In this document: piece after piece, positions 55,665 through 63,852 of the stretch
How the letters are laid out: every line of letters starts with the position of its first letter
Position numbering within the stretch: position 1 is the stretch's first letter
Assembly (NCBI GenBank): GCA_030425505.1
Contig: JAUIAB010000017.1
Coordinates: 1 to 63,852 of the forward strand
DNA from: Bacteroidia bacterium
GTDB lineage: Bacteria; Bacteroidota; Bacteroidia; Cytophagales; Flammeovirgaceae
Reading direction: 5' to 3'
DNA: 63,852 nucleotides
Notes under the pieces: model-generated
Database searches by the model: none
What the model was told of the DNA's origin: nothing
The model's input: only the letters and a program-made list of their open reading frames with translations
Translations under genes and position numbers: made by a program

Positions 55665-56432
55665 TCACCAAACTAGTTCTTTCTTATCTAAAAAAGATTG
55701 TATTCCCTTTTTGCAGTCGCTTGTAGCTCTTGCTTTTGCGTTCATCTCTGAAGCATAGTTCATTGCTTCGTCAAAAGGAAGATCTTGAATTTTATGAATC
55801 ATTTGTTTTGTGAGCTGCATCGCTTCCGATGAGTTGTTTTTGCAAAGTTCTTCCGCAAAATGTAAAACGCTACTTTCTAGCTTTTTAGCTTTGTAGATAT
55901 CATTAATCAAGCCTATTTTCTTTGCTTTTTTGGCAGTAATTAGTCCTCCTGATAATAAAAGCTCTTTTGCTCTTCCTTCACCAATTCTTCGCAACAAAAA
56001 GTATTTCACAATCGCAGGGATAAAACCTATTCGCACTTCGGTATATCCAAGCTTAGCCTCTGGCACTGTAAAGATATAGTCGCATACTGTTGCTAAACCA
56101 CAACCACCAGCTATCGCGTGACCTTGAACTTGAGCAATTACTGGTTTGGGACTTTGGTAAATTTTAACAAATAGTTCTTTTAAATTGTTAGAATCTTCTA
56201 GATTTTCTTCATATGTATTGGATTGGAGTTTTTTTAAGTAAGCTAAATCAGCTCCTGAACAAAATACTTTTCCATTGGATTTTAGGATGATGACTTTGCA
56301 TTCTTTGTCTTCTATTGCTTTTGTAAATGCACTTTTCAGCTCTGATACCATTTCAGAGTTTAGCGCATTCCTTTTTTCAGGTCGGTTTAGTGTGATAATT
56401 CCTTTTCGTTCTAAAACTGAATATTCTACCAT
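55665..56432 (-). CDS. enoyl-CoA hydratase/isomerase family protein
   Basis: A 255-residue crotonase-fold protein: TLNRPEKRNALNSEM, oxyanion-hole segments FCSGADLAYL and GHAIAGGCGLATVCDY, and the acid/base loop GYTEVRIGFIPAIV with one Glu. The TEVRxGxIPA pattern is like methylglutaconyl-CoA hydratase of leucine breakdown, but short-chain enoyl-CoA hydratases are similar, so the substrate is unsettled. It starts 10 bp after the T9SS repeat-protein gene and stands apart from other acyl-CoA genes. Confidence 0.9.
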   Translation of the reverse strand: MVEYSVLERKGIITLNRPEKRNALNSEMVSELKSAFTKAIEDKECKVIILKSNGKVFCSGADLAYLKKLQSNTYEENLEDSNNLKELFVKIYQSPKPVIAQVQGHAIAGGCGLATVCDYIFTVPEAKLGYTEVRIGFIPAIVKYFLLRRIGEGRAKELLLSGGLITAKKAKKIGLINDIYKAKKLESSVLHFAEELCKNNSSEAMQLTKQMIHKIQDLPFDEAMNYASEMNAKARATSDCKKGIQSFLDKKELVW

Positions 56433-56442
56433 AAATTTATTT

Positions 56443-57966
56443 TTATAGTTTAACTATTTTCTTAATAAATAATAGCTTTTGGTCATTTGTTAATTCTATA
56501 AAATAAACCCCTGGAGAGTAATTTTGAATGGATATCTCCTTCAGGTTATTAGTCTTTCTTTCTTCCATTACTCTGCCATCAAGAGCTACTATTTTAAAAG
56601 CTATTTCTCTATTTAAGCCTTCTGTAATTATTCTGATTTTATTCTTTACCGGGTTCGGAACAATTTGAAAAGGTAATTCTTTTCTAGTATCTATTGATGT
56701 GACTGTAGCATCGAGGGTAAATTTCCTGACAAAAATACCTTCATCATCTTCTGATCCATTTTTATCCCACGATGCTATGAAGTTATTGCTGCTGTTTCCT
56801 GAAACGGATGGGTTAATCTGTTCTACTTCTGTAAATGTATTGATTTGGTATTCTTCACCAACAGGTTGACCGTTTTTATTGTAAAACCTGGCATAAATGT
56901 TTTTACCAGCAATTGCTGGACCATCTGTCTCACTATTCCAAACCACTACTGCATTACCCCCTTCATCCATCCAGGCTACGGGGTTTTCCTGCCTCTCATC
57001 AATGTATGTATTGGCTTTGTTTTGCTCGCTTATTGGGCTTCTATCAGAGCTATATAGCCTAGCGTATATATCTCTTTCGTCATCGTTATCGTCTTCTCCT
57101 TGCCAGGTTATTATGAAACTACCTCTCTCATTCATAGAGACTTCAGAGTTGCTCTGATTTCCAGTTTCTCCATTGCTATTTACCTGAAACTCCTCTCCTA
57201 CTTTTGTTCCATTTTCTGAAAAAAATTGTGCCTTTATGTTATAATCAAAAGCTATTTCTCCTCTACTCGTCCAGGTTACTATAAAACTTCCAGCGCCATT
57301 TATAGCTACGGACGGATCTATTTGATCATTTTCAGTTATAGAGTTCACTGTAAATTCAACTCCCTGCCTCACTCCTTCTCTGCTATACCTCTGAGCAAAG
57401 ATTCCTCTTCCACTGTTATCAAAACCTTCCCAGACTACTACAAATGCTCCACTTCTATTCATCGCTACTTTTGGCAATGCTTGGTCTCCTTCTGTTAATG
57501 TGTTTACTAAAAATTCTTCTCCTATTTTTTCTGCTTGTGCATTGAACAGTTGCCCATAAACACCATAGCCACTACCATCGTATCTGTAGCTTTCCCAAAC
57601 TATTACAAAGCTTCCATTTTGTGCTATTCCAACGGAAGGTTTTCGTTGGTGCCCCAGAGCATTGACATTTACTGCTATTTCTGCTCCTATTTTGGTATTA
57701 TTTCTATCAAACTTTTGAGCAAAAATGCCATTTTGGTCTCCATCTTGTCGCCAGCTCTGCCACGCTACCACAAATTCTCCTTCCTGGTTCATAGCTATGG
57801 ATGAATATTCTTGTGTATTCTCTGTGGTCGTGTTTGCTAAAAATGATTCTCCCTGAGGAATAATGTTTTGAGAAAATACTTTATTAGAGAAAATGATATT
57901 TACTAAGAATAAGCAAAAAATACTTTTAACAAGCGAATAAGGAGAGAGAAGTTTGTTTATTTTCAT
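56443..57966 (-). CDS. T9SS-exported repeat protein
   Basis: A secreted protein of 507 residues from the ATG at 57966 (a TTG ten codons earlier is less likely). It has a signal peptide (SIFCLFLVNIIFSNKVFSQ), seven repeats of about 55-60 residues with the pattern GSFVxxWxS...IFAQxF...G.EFxVN, and a C-terminal type IX secretion (type A) sorting domain: FQIVPNPVKNKIRI and YSPGVYFIEL...KKIVKL. Repeats with this pattern would form beta-propeller-like structures. The protein is expected at the cell surface or outside. Function unknown. Confidence 0.88.
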   Translation of the reverse strand: MKINKLLSPYSLVKSIFCLFLVNIIFSNKVFSQNIIPQGESFLANTTTENTQEYSSIAMNQEGEFVVAWQSWRQDGDQNGIFAQKFDRNNTKIGAEIAVNVNALGHQRKPSVGIAQNGSFVIVWESYRYDGSGYGVYGQLFNAQAEKIGEEFLVNTLTEGDQALPKVAMNRSGAFVVVWEGFDNSGRGIFAQRYSREGVRQGVEFTVNSITENDQIDPSVAINGAGSFIVTWTSRGEIAFDYNIKAQFFSENGTKVGEEFQVNSNGETGNQSNSEVSMNERGSFIITWQGEDDNDDERDIYARLYSSDRSPISEQNKANTYIDERQENPVAWMDEGGNAVVVWNSETDGPAIAGKNIYARFYNKNGQPVGEEYQINTFTEVEQINPSVSGNSSNNFIASWDKNGSEDDEGIFVRKFTLDATVTSIDTRKELPFQIVPNPVKNKIRIITEGLNREIAFKIVALDGRVMEERKTNNLKEISIQNYSPGVYFIELTNDQKLLFIKKIVKL

Positions 57967-58448
57967 GAGTAGATTTGTTTGTACGAAGTTATACAATTTA
58001 TTCTTCTTTGTTTTATAAATGATCTCTGTAGTTTTGACTTTAAGCTAAAGGGTTTTAACACTAGAAAAATTTAGATTGATAAAGTTGAATTAAAAAACTT
58101 GTACCATCAGGCACTCATTGACAAGATGAGCTTTACTACTTACTCCATATACTTATTAGGTTACTTTCTCTGTTTGTAGTGTTGTCATTTTCTTTTGCTT
58201 GCCCAAAAGAAAACAGAAACAAAAGAAAAAGGCACCATCCACCAAGTTCATTTTGCACACATTGCCCTATAAGCCAACCCGCCCTAGCCTTTGCCCAAAT
58301 GAACTGCGCTATGTATGGATCTCCTCCCTGCCACTTCTGGAGTTTTGTATGGATAATCACTATATGTAATACATCCTATGAAAATTTTATTGGTATATAA
58401 TATTTAGATAGGTTTAGTTTGTAAGTCAAAATTTTTAATTTAATAATA
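57967..58448. repeat. intergenic region with a dispersed-repeat-like element
   Basis: The gap contains, at 58186-58345, a stretch rich in CTTTTG/CAAAAG words with GGCACCATCC and an inverted repeat AGTTCATTT / AAATGAACT (58246-58254, 58296-58304). Its core resembles the reverse complement of the element at 31511-31660 (CCCnAAAAGAAA then GGCACC-TCC-C). Short reading frames on both strands have no recognisable content. Nothing else is seen here. Confidence 0.45.
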
Positions 58449-60497
58449 ATGAACCCTCTTTTAAGAGATCTCCATACAAAGTTTGATTCGATACCATTTG
58501 ATGAGATAAAAACGGAGCATTTTTTACCTGCTCTTAAAGAAGCTATAGATAGCTCTAAGAAGGAAATAGAAAGCATTAAAAGTTCATCTGAGTCTCCTGG
58601 TTTTAATAATACTATTGAAAGGTTAGAGCGAGCTGACTCTAAATTGAACTGGATTGCAGGAATTATTTTCAATCTTAACTCTGCTAATACTAATGATGCG
58701 CTTCAAGAAGTGGCAAAGGAATCTTCCAGCATTTTAGCTAGTTATTCTAATGATATTCTTTTGGATCAAGAGCTTTTCGAAAAAATAGAGGAAGTGTATA
58801 AAAATACTGATTTTTCTACGTTGAATGCGGAAGAAAAGACGCTTTTAGAAAAAACGTATAAGAGCTTTGTACGAAATGGAGCAAAGCTTTCTCCTGAAGA
58901 TAAAAGCCAGTTGAGGGAGATCGATCAGGAGCTTTCTCAGCTGACTGTAACTTTTGGTGAGAATGTAATGAAAGATGCGCAGGGTTTTTCTTTTGAAATA
59001 GAGGAAGAAGAAAAATTGGAGGGGATTCCTGCTTCTGCTTTAGAGGCAGCTGCTCAGCTTGCTGAAAGCCAAGGAAAAAAAGGGAGTTGGGTGTTTACGC
59101 TGGACTACCCCAGCTATATTCCCTTTGTGACGTATGCTAAGGATAGGTTGCTACGAAAGAAAATGTATTTGGCATTTGCTAAGAGGGGGTTTAATGGTAA
59201 TGACTTTGATAATAGGGAAGTGGTTAAAAAGATTGCTTCGCTAAGAAAGAAGAGAGCCTTATTGCTTGGCTACAGTTCTCATGCTGCGTTTGTTCTTGAA
59301 GAAAGGATGGCGAAAAGCGCTGAAAAAGTAGAAGTTTTTTTGAGCGAGCTAAAAGAGTACGCTTACCCTGTTGCTAAGAAGGAGTTGAAGGAGTTGGAAG
59401 AGTTTGCTAAGAAAGAAGATGGGATTGACCAGTTAGAAAGGTGGGATGTTGCTTTTTATATTGAAAAGTTAAAGCAGAAAACTTTTAATTTTGATGAAGA
59501 GGAACTAAGACCTTATTTCCAGTTAGAAAATGTGATTAAAGGTGTTTTTGAAGTTGCCAAAAAGCTGTATAATCTTAGTTTTGATAAGCTAGATGACATC
59601 TCTGTTTATCATGAAGATGTTGATGTTTATGAGGTAAAAGAAGAGGGTAAGCATGTTGGGTTGTTGTATTTAGATTTTTTCCCTAGAAAGGGCAAGAAAG
59701 ATGGTGCCTGGATGACGGTTTTCAGAAACCAAAAGATTGAAAATGAGGATAATGTAAGACCACATATTTCTGTAGTTTGTAATTTTACTAAACCTACTAA
59801 GACAAAACCTTCTTTGCTCACTTTCAATGAGGTTTTGACTCTTTTCCATGAGTTTGGTCATGCTTTGCATGGTCTTCTGGCTAACTCTACGTATTCGTCT
59901 CTTTCTGGAACTAGTGTTCTTTGGGATTTTGTGGAGCTTCCTTCTCAAATTATGGAAAACTGGGCTTATGAAAAGGAGTGTTTGGATCTATTTGCCAAGC
60001 ATTATGAGGATGGTGGTGCAATTCCGATGGAGCTGATTCAAAAAATTCGACAAGCAGCTACTTTTTTTAGTGGTTATTATAATTTAAGGCAAATAAGCTT
60101 TGGGATGCTGGATTTGGCATGGCATAGTGCTTTAGTAACTGGAGGGGAGGATGTGGAAGCTTTTGAGAAGAAGGCTTTAACAAATGTTGACTTGCTGCCT
60201 CCTGTAGAAAATGTAACTATGAGCTGTGCTTTCTCTCATATTTTTTATGGGGGCTACTCTGCTGGTTATTACAGTTATAAATGGGCTGAGATTTTGGAAG
60301 CGGATGCTTTTGAGTCTTTTAAGGAAGCTGGCATTTTTGATACGCAAGTAGCTAGTAAGCTGAAAAGCGAAATTCTTTCTGCTGGTGGAAATGAACACCC
60401 CAGCATTATTTATAAGCGGTTTAAAGGGAAAGACCCTTCTATGGATGCTTTTTTGAAAAGAGAGGGCTTGGTTGAGGGTAAGGGTCATGAGGTATAA
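58449..60497 (+). CDS. M3 family oligopeptidase (Dcp/oligopeptidase A-like)
   Basis: A 682-residue zinc metallopeptidase, full length for the family. The zinc motif HEFGH spans residues 467-471 in LFHEFGHALHGLLANS, with a third ligand Glu downstream in WDFVELPSQIMENWAYEK. The C-terminal region has FSHIFYGGYSAGYYSYKWAE, typical of Dcp/PrlC. The enzyme degrades peptides in the cytoplasm or, if exported, periplasm; no signal peptide is present, so cytoplasm is more likely. Confidence 0.95.
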   Translation: MNPLLRDLHTKFDSIPFDEIKTEHFLPALKEAIDSSKKEIESIKSSSESPGFNNTIERLERADSKLNWIAGIIFNLNSANTNDALQEVAKESSSILASYSNDILLDQELFEKIEEVYKNTDFSTLNAEEKTLLEKTYKSFVRNGAKLSPEDKSQLREIDQELSQLTVTFGENVMKDAQGFSFEIEEEEKLEGIPASALEAAAQLAESQGKKGSWVFTLDYPSYIPFVTYAKDRLLRKKMYLAFAKRGFNGNDFDNREVVKKIASLRKKRALLLGYSSHAAFVLEERMAKSAEKVEVFLSELKEYAYPVAKKELKELEEFAKKEDGIDQLERWDVAFYIEKLKQKTFNFDEEELRPYFQLENVIKGVFEVAKKLYNLSFDKLDDISVYHEDVDVYEVKEEGKHVGLLYLDFFPRKGKKDGAWMTVFRNQKIENEDNVRPHISVVCNFTKPTKTKPSLLTFNEVLTLFHEFGHALHGLLANSTYSSLSGTSVLWDFVELPSQIMENWAYEKECLDLFAKHYEDGGAIPMELIQKIRQAATFFSGYYNLRQISFGMLDLAWHSALVTGGEDVEAFEKKALTNVDLLPPVENVTMSCAFSHIFYGGYSAGYYSYKWAEILEADAFESFKEAGIFDTQVASKLKSEILSAGGNEHPSIIYKRFKGKDPSMDAFLKREGLVEGKGHEV

Positions 60498-60541
60498 TTT
60501 ACAGCCTCCAGTCTCTTGTTTTCGATATTGCTTCTATAGAA

Positions 60542-60576
60542 AACCAGGCTGCCTTAAAAGCTAAGGCAGCCTGGTT
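60542..60576. terminator. strong bidirectional terminator between the M3 peptidase and the Rhs gene
   Basis: A perfect 15-bp stem AACCAGGCTGCCTTA / TAAGGCAGCCTGGTT (60542-60556, 60562-60576) with a 5-base loop lies between two convergent genes. On the plus strand it is followed by ACTTTT, on the minus strand by TTCT. Confidence 0.85.
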
Positions 60577-60589
60577 ACTTTTCACATTA

Positions 60590-63500
60590 TTATTTTAAAT
60601 TACCATTTGCATCATAATACCCTTTAATTATTGGTGAGTCTTTATAATATTCCCTTACGACTTTTAATGCGCTTTGAATACCATACTCATCCCTCCAAAG
60701 ACCTGGAAGACCTAAGCTTGCAGCTTCTATATGGATCTGTCCATCGACAGGGGCTTTTCCGTATACTAACTCCGCAGCTTCAGGGTAAACAGCTCTCATA
60801 TACTCAATTACCAATAAGTCATAATACCTAGCAGCCGCCTCGTGCCTATAATACCCTTCCGCTGTGGGAGGAAGATTCCCACCAAGCCCCTGCATAACAT
60901 GAAATAGCTCATGAGAAAAAGATGCAACATCTACAATTAGCAGTGCAATAGCTTCATTTCTGCTAAACATTTCTCCTCCTCCTTTAATAACATCATTATA
61001 ATGCAAGTATATTTCCCTCCTATCTTCACTAAATGACGCTACAGCTTTTTTCCCAGACTTTCTAGTTTGTATATCTGAAATTTCATGAACTATTATTCCT
61101 ATACCTTTTTTATCTGCCGCATACCAAGCGTCATTAATACTTTTGAAGAATGAATAACCATGGTCTTCAAAAAATACGCTTGTGTGATCTAAAAATTCTT
61201 CTATTCTTTCGTACATTCCCACTCCATCTAATCTGGAAAGATGATAGGTTGCTCCTATTGCTTCTTCCATTGCTGCATCAAAAGCTAAATCTCCTGCCAA
61301 TTCTCCCGGTAGTATATCATCGTAAGCAAACCTCGGCTCTGCAGCTACAGGAGGTAGTATAGAAAAGTGTGGATCTATCATGCCCATAGGCACATGCCCT
61401 GTAGGATCTGTGTGGTTGATAGGGTTGTTCCGCACATAGCTGTACCTGTTCAAATCCTGTGGGTTCGTGCCATCAGGTACTACACTATCTGGGCTGATGA
61501 ACCTCTTCAACTTAGGGTCATAGAACCTAGCCCCATAGTTGTACATCCCCAAGCTCTTGTCATAGTACTGCCCCGTGTAGGTATATCTCGTGCCCTCTTC
61601 TCCCCCATCTGCCAATACTTCTTCCTGTTCCCCCCAAGCACTGTATCTGTATTCTGTCGCTACTCTCCCCTCTTCATCTGTCAGTACATCCGTGCCTCCC
61701 AAGTGGTCTATGTGTACATATCGTAGTGATTCCTGCTCTAAGCCTACATTATTCTCATCTCCTCCCAAGTCTGTGTCTTTCACTATCTGTGCTACCATGC
61801 CTCTGCCTGGTGTCCGTATGCTCCATTCCTCTCGCTGTGAGCCCCATACCCATTCTCTCTCTCCTTCCTCTACTTGTTGCTGGAATGCCTGACCTTCATG
61901 CCCTCCTACCTCTACCCACTCCCCATCTCTCTTCTCTAGCATGTAGCCTCCAAAGATGACTCTATCACTTACCAGTTTCGAAGATACTGGCTGTAGCTGT
62001 AGCTCGTATTCTTTCTCCCTCACTCTAGCCCCCTCTCCATCGTATACATAGCTCTGCATCCATATGTATTCGTCGCCTAAATCGTCTTCTCTCCGCTGTC
62101 TCACCGACCTAACCTTGTTAAAGCTCGTATACACGATGTCTATGTCTCCACGCTGGATCGTGTTGCCATTACCATCATATAAGAAGTTGTCTACCTCAAA
62201 TCCAAACCAACCTCCATTCCTGCTACGCATCTGTCTAACTCCATGTGGGCGTATACTAGCATCTTCTAATGAGCCATACACACATTCTGTCTCTTCTTCT
62301 CTTACACTACTCTTGGTAAGATTGCCTATTGCATCGTAGCTATATCCCCTCTCTGTCCACTCTCCCGTCCTGCCTTCTACTTCACTACCCAATCTATTCA
62401 AGGCATCGTAGCTGTAGCTATATCTCTCCTGTGTTAAGCCATTGATCTTATGTGTAAGGTTACCCAAACCATCATAAGCTAATTCGCCCGTCTCGCCCTC
62501 ATATCTCCAGTCCTGACAGCTTGCATTCGCATTCCTACCAAACTCCGGATAAAAGCCCGTCTTCCTGTATTTTAGCATGCCTGTCTTACTATCGTAGCCA
62601 CTCTGGGTGCCTAAGCCATTGCCATATTCTTCATAGCTTATCTTGCCATAAGCATCCATCTCTTTTAGCTCCCATAGTAAGGTATTCCTTTCATTACCGC
62701 CTTCTTCTACATTCGCCCATACTTCTATTGCGTTCCCCTGGTCATCATATACGTAGCTCACTTCTTTGTCTCCAGGGTAGCTTACTCCTATCTGCCTGCC
62801 CCTGAAGTCATAGCTATAGCTTGTCGTATACAACTGGTTATCTTCTAGTATCAGCTTCTCTTCTGATACTAAGCCCCGGCTATTGTATAAAGTTTCTCTT
62901 ACTATACCATCTGGGCTTATCGTACTGTTCAACCTACCAAGACTGTATTCTTTCTCATCATAAATGTAATGAGTCTTCCCTTCTACACTTGTCTTCTTTA
63001 TTAATCTATCTAGTACGTCGTACTCCATCTCTGTCTCCTCTCCCCTTCCATCTGTCTGCTTCACTATGTTGCCATTGGCATCGTACTGGTAGTACCACTC
63101 GCCCATGTCTGGATCTTTCTGGCTTATCTTCCTGCCCAGCTTGTCATAGTCTATTTCTGTCCTGTTCCCATAGTGGTCTTTCACTTCTACCAAGTTACCA
63201 CTAGCATCGTAGCTGTACTCTGTCTCTGCGCGTTCCCATATCTGTTGCCCGTTCCTGTAGCTCTGCTCTCCTGGCTCTAGTATCCTCACTAGCTGCCCCA
63301 AAGCATTGCTCTCTTCTTCGTATTCATGTCCGTTACCATTCCTAATACGCTTCACCAAGCCTTCGTACTCATATTCCGTAGTCCCTAGCTCTGTCTCTAG
63401 TTTCACTATTCTATCCAGCTCATCGTATTCTTTCTTGTTCCTCCCTGCCCCTGCAATCCCTCCTTCCTTAAACGGACCTATTACTTCTGTCTCTCTTCCA

Positions 63501-63852
63501 AATGAATCATAAAGCTTACGAGTGTATATCCATTCCCCTCCATAGGTCTTTGCTTTAGCCGTGATCCGTTTACCATATTTGTCGTAGTATTCTGCTATAT
63601 GGCTATAACCAGGACTGTAGGTCTCTCTCTTGTATCTCCCAACTCCGTCTACTTCTTCTAGTCGGCGTAAGCCATAGCGCATATAGACCTCTCTCCCTAT
63701 TGCATCTCTACTATACCGCTCATTACCATACCCATCGTATACATGGTATACTTTCATTCCGTTTGCATCCGATACTACTACATCCTTAGCCCAACGCATG
63801 TCTAGCTTCTTTACTACGGTATGTCCCAATGGATTGGTAGCACATATCTGAT
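60590..63852 (-). CDS. Rhs/YD-repeat protein, 3' part, with an HExxH-containing C-terminal tip
   Basis: The frame is open to the right edge (ICATNPLGH is the first readable part), so the 5' end is missing. The visible 1086 residues are mostly YD repeats (YDANGNIVKQTDGRGEETEM, YDVLDRLIK), then the Rhs core (YVHIDHLGGTDVLTDEEGRV, YGARFYDPKLKRFISPDSVV, YVRNNPINHTDPTGH). After DPTGH (about 61390) comes a tip of about 265 residues with a putative zinc-peptidase motif HELFH (about 60898-60914) followed by an HEAAARYYD helix. GC is about 50% in the core and about 35% in the tip. It looks like an Rhs polymorphic toxin. No immunity gene follows: a terminator and a convergent peptidase gene come next. 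Confidence 0.88.
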   Translation of the reverse strand, partial: QICATNPLGHTVVKKLDMRWAKDVVVSDANGMKVYHVYDGYGNERYSRDAIGREVYMRYGLRRLEEVDGVGRYKRETYSPGYSHIAEYYDKYGKRITAKAKTYGGEWIYTRKLYDSFGRETEVIGPFKEGGIAGAGRNKKEYDELDRIVKLETELGTTEYEYEGLVKRIRNGNGHEYEEESNALGQLVRILEPGEQSYRNGQQIWERAETEYSYDASGNLVEVKDHYGNRTEIDYDKLGRKISQKDPDMGEWYYQYDANGNIVKQTDGRGEETEMEYDVLDRLIKKTSVEGKTHYIYDEKEYSLGRLNSTISPDGIVRETLYNSRGLVSEEKLILEDNQLYTTSYSYDFRGRQIGVSYPGDKEVSYVYDDQGNAIEVWANVEEGGNERNTLLWELKEMDAYGKISYEEYGNGLGTQSGYDSKTGMLKYRKTGFYPEFGRNANASCQDWRYEGETGELAYDGLGNLTHKINGLTQERYSYSYDALNRLGSEVEGRTGEWTERGYSYDAIGNLTKSSVREEETECVYGSLEDASIRPHGVRQMRSRNGGWFGFEVDNFLYDGNGNTIQRGDIDIVYTSFNKVRSVRQRREDDLGDEYIWMQSYVYDGEGARVREKEYELQLQPVSSKLVSDRVIFGGYMLEKRDGEWVEVGGHEGQAFQQQVEEGEREWVWGSQREEWSIRTPGRGMVAQIVKDTDLGGDENNVGLEQESLRYVHIDHLGGTDVLTDEEGRVATEYRYSAWGEQEEVLADGGEEGTRYTYTGQYYDKSLGMYNYGARFYDPKLKRFISPDSVVPDGTNPQDLNRYSYVRNNPINHTDPTGHVPMGMIDPHFSILPPVAAEPRFAYDDILPGELAGDLAFDAAMEEAIGATYHLSRLDGVGMYERIEEFLDHTSVFFEDHGYSFFKSINDAWYAADKKGIGIIVHEISDIQTRKSGKKAVASFSEDRREIYLHYNDVIKGGGEMFSRNEAIALLIVDVASFSHELFHVMQGLGGNLPPTAEGYYRHEAAARYYDLLVIEYMRAVYPEAAELVYGKAPVDGQIHIEAASLGLPGLWRDEYGIQSALKVVREYYKDSPIIKGYYDANGNLK

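Noticed and set aside
58136..58400. Short reading frames on both strands.
   Set aside because: They lie in a repeat-like region with no recognisable protein features.
61367..63512. Long plus-strand reading frames opposite the Rhs gene.
   Set aside because: They are antisense shadows of the YD repeats, with Ser/Leu/Cys-rich low-complexity translation.
1..63852. The two Rhs fragments might be one gene across the ends of a circular molecule.
   Set aside because: Joining base 63852 to base 1 puts the two reading frames out of register, and the Rhs body joined this way would lack most of the expected middle.
1..63852. tRNA or rRNA genes.
   Set aside because: I saw no cloverleaf or rRNA-like segment in the intergenic regions, although a covariance scan was not possible.

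Overview
The window is AT-rich chromosomal DNA from a member of the Bacteroidota, most likely of the order Cytophagales. Evidence for the phylum: no Shine-Dalgarno-like starts, TTTG/TAnnTTTG-type promoter candidates, a type IX secretion sorting domain, PD40-OmpA and DUF6452/DUF6048-type envelope proteins, bacillithiol genes, and an S14 and L36 without zinc cysteines. The order is an inference from the gene mix (Rhs proteins, SiaB/SiaC, fused SerB-SerA). Both edges fall inside GC-rich Rhs/YD-repeat genes on the minus strand, so the window probably ends in repeats.

Layout. 1-355: 5' end of an Rhs gene with an apparent frameshift. 574-6304: 2-oxoglutarate dehydrogenase operon (E1, two-lipoyl E2, E3). 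6392-9476: fatty-acid desaturase, then a ThiF/E1-like protein matching only the first half of the Rv1355c/MoeY family, then a GNAT-like protein. 9426-16972 (minus): SiaB kinase, SiaC phosphoprotein, TerB-ABCG transporter, two exported proteins of unknown function and a TPR-PD40-OmpA protein. 17121-18638: bacillithiol genes ytxJ-bshA. 18727-23729: REC-histidine kinase, two envelope proteins, a small unknown protein and lysS. 24127-26793: hydrolase-OsmC fusion, a potassium channel and a broken exported-protein gene, bracketed by two inverted copies of a 157-bp repeat. 27027-31700: accessory stretch with a type IIG restriction-modification enzyme carrying an in-frame palindromic insertion, a REP-associated (Y1) transposase with perfect palindromes, and several structured intergenic repeats. 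31760-34981: pheT, then an RsbW-like/STAS pair. 35291-46070 (minus): spc/alpha ribosomal cluster from rplP to rplQ with secY, map, infA and rpoA. The S10 part that normally precedes rplP is absent and replaced by an unrelated operon (yggS, glycosyltransferase, small protein, DppC-like permease; 46163-49260). 49568-60497: membrane protein, SerB-SerA fusion, RDD protein, Prc protease, enoyl-CoA hydratase, T9SS-exported repeat protein, M3 peptidase. 60590-63852: 3' part of an Rhs gene whose AT-rich C-terminal tip carries an HExxH motif.

How the genes work together. The housekeeping blocks (2-oxoglutarate complex, translation cluster, lysS, pheT, serine synthesis, bacillithiol) are ordinary. The less ordinary signal is two separate phospho-switch modules (SiaB/SiaC and RsbW/STAS), the first beside a TerB-ABCG exporter and secreted proteins; the orphan ThiF-GNAT pair; and a repeat-rich island at 23.8-31.7 kb where a RAYT transposase, REP-like palindromes, an inverted repeat pair, a restriction enzyme with a palindromic in-frame insert and a recombined specificity domain lie together. 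All family assignments come from reading motifs by eye; no database search was run.
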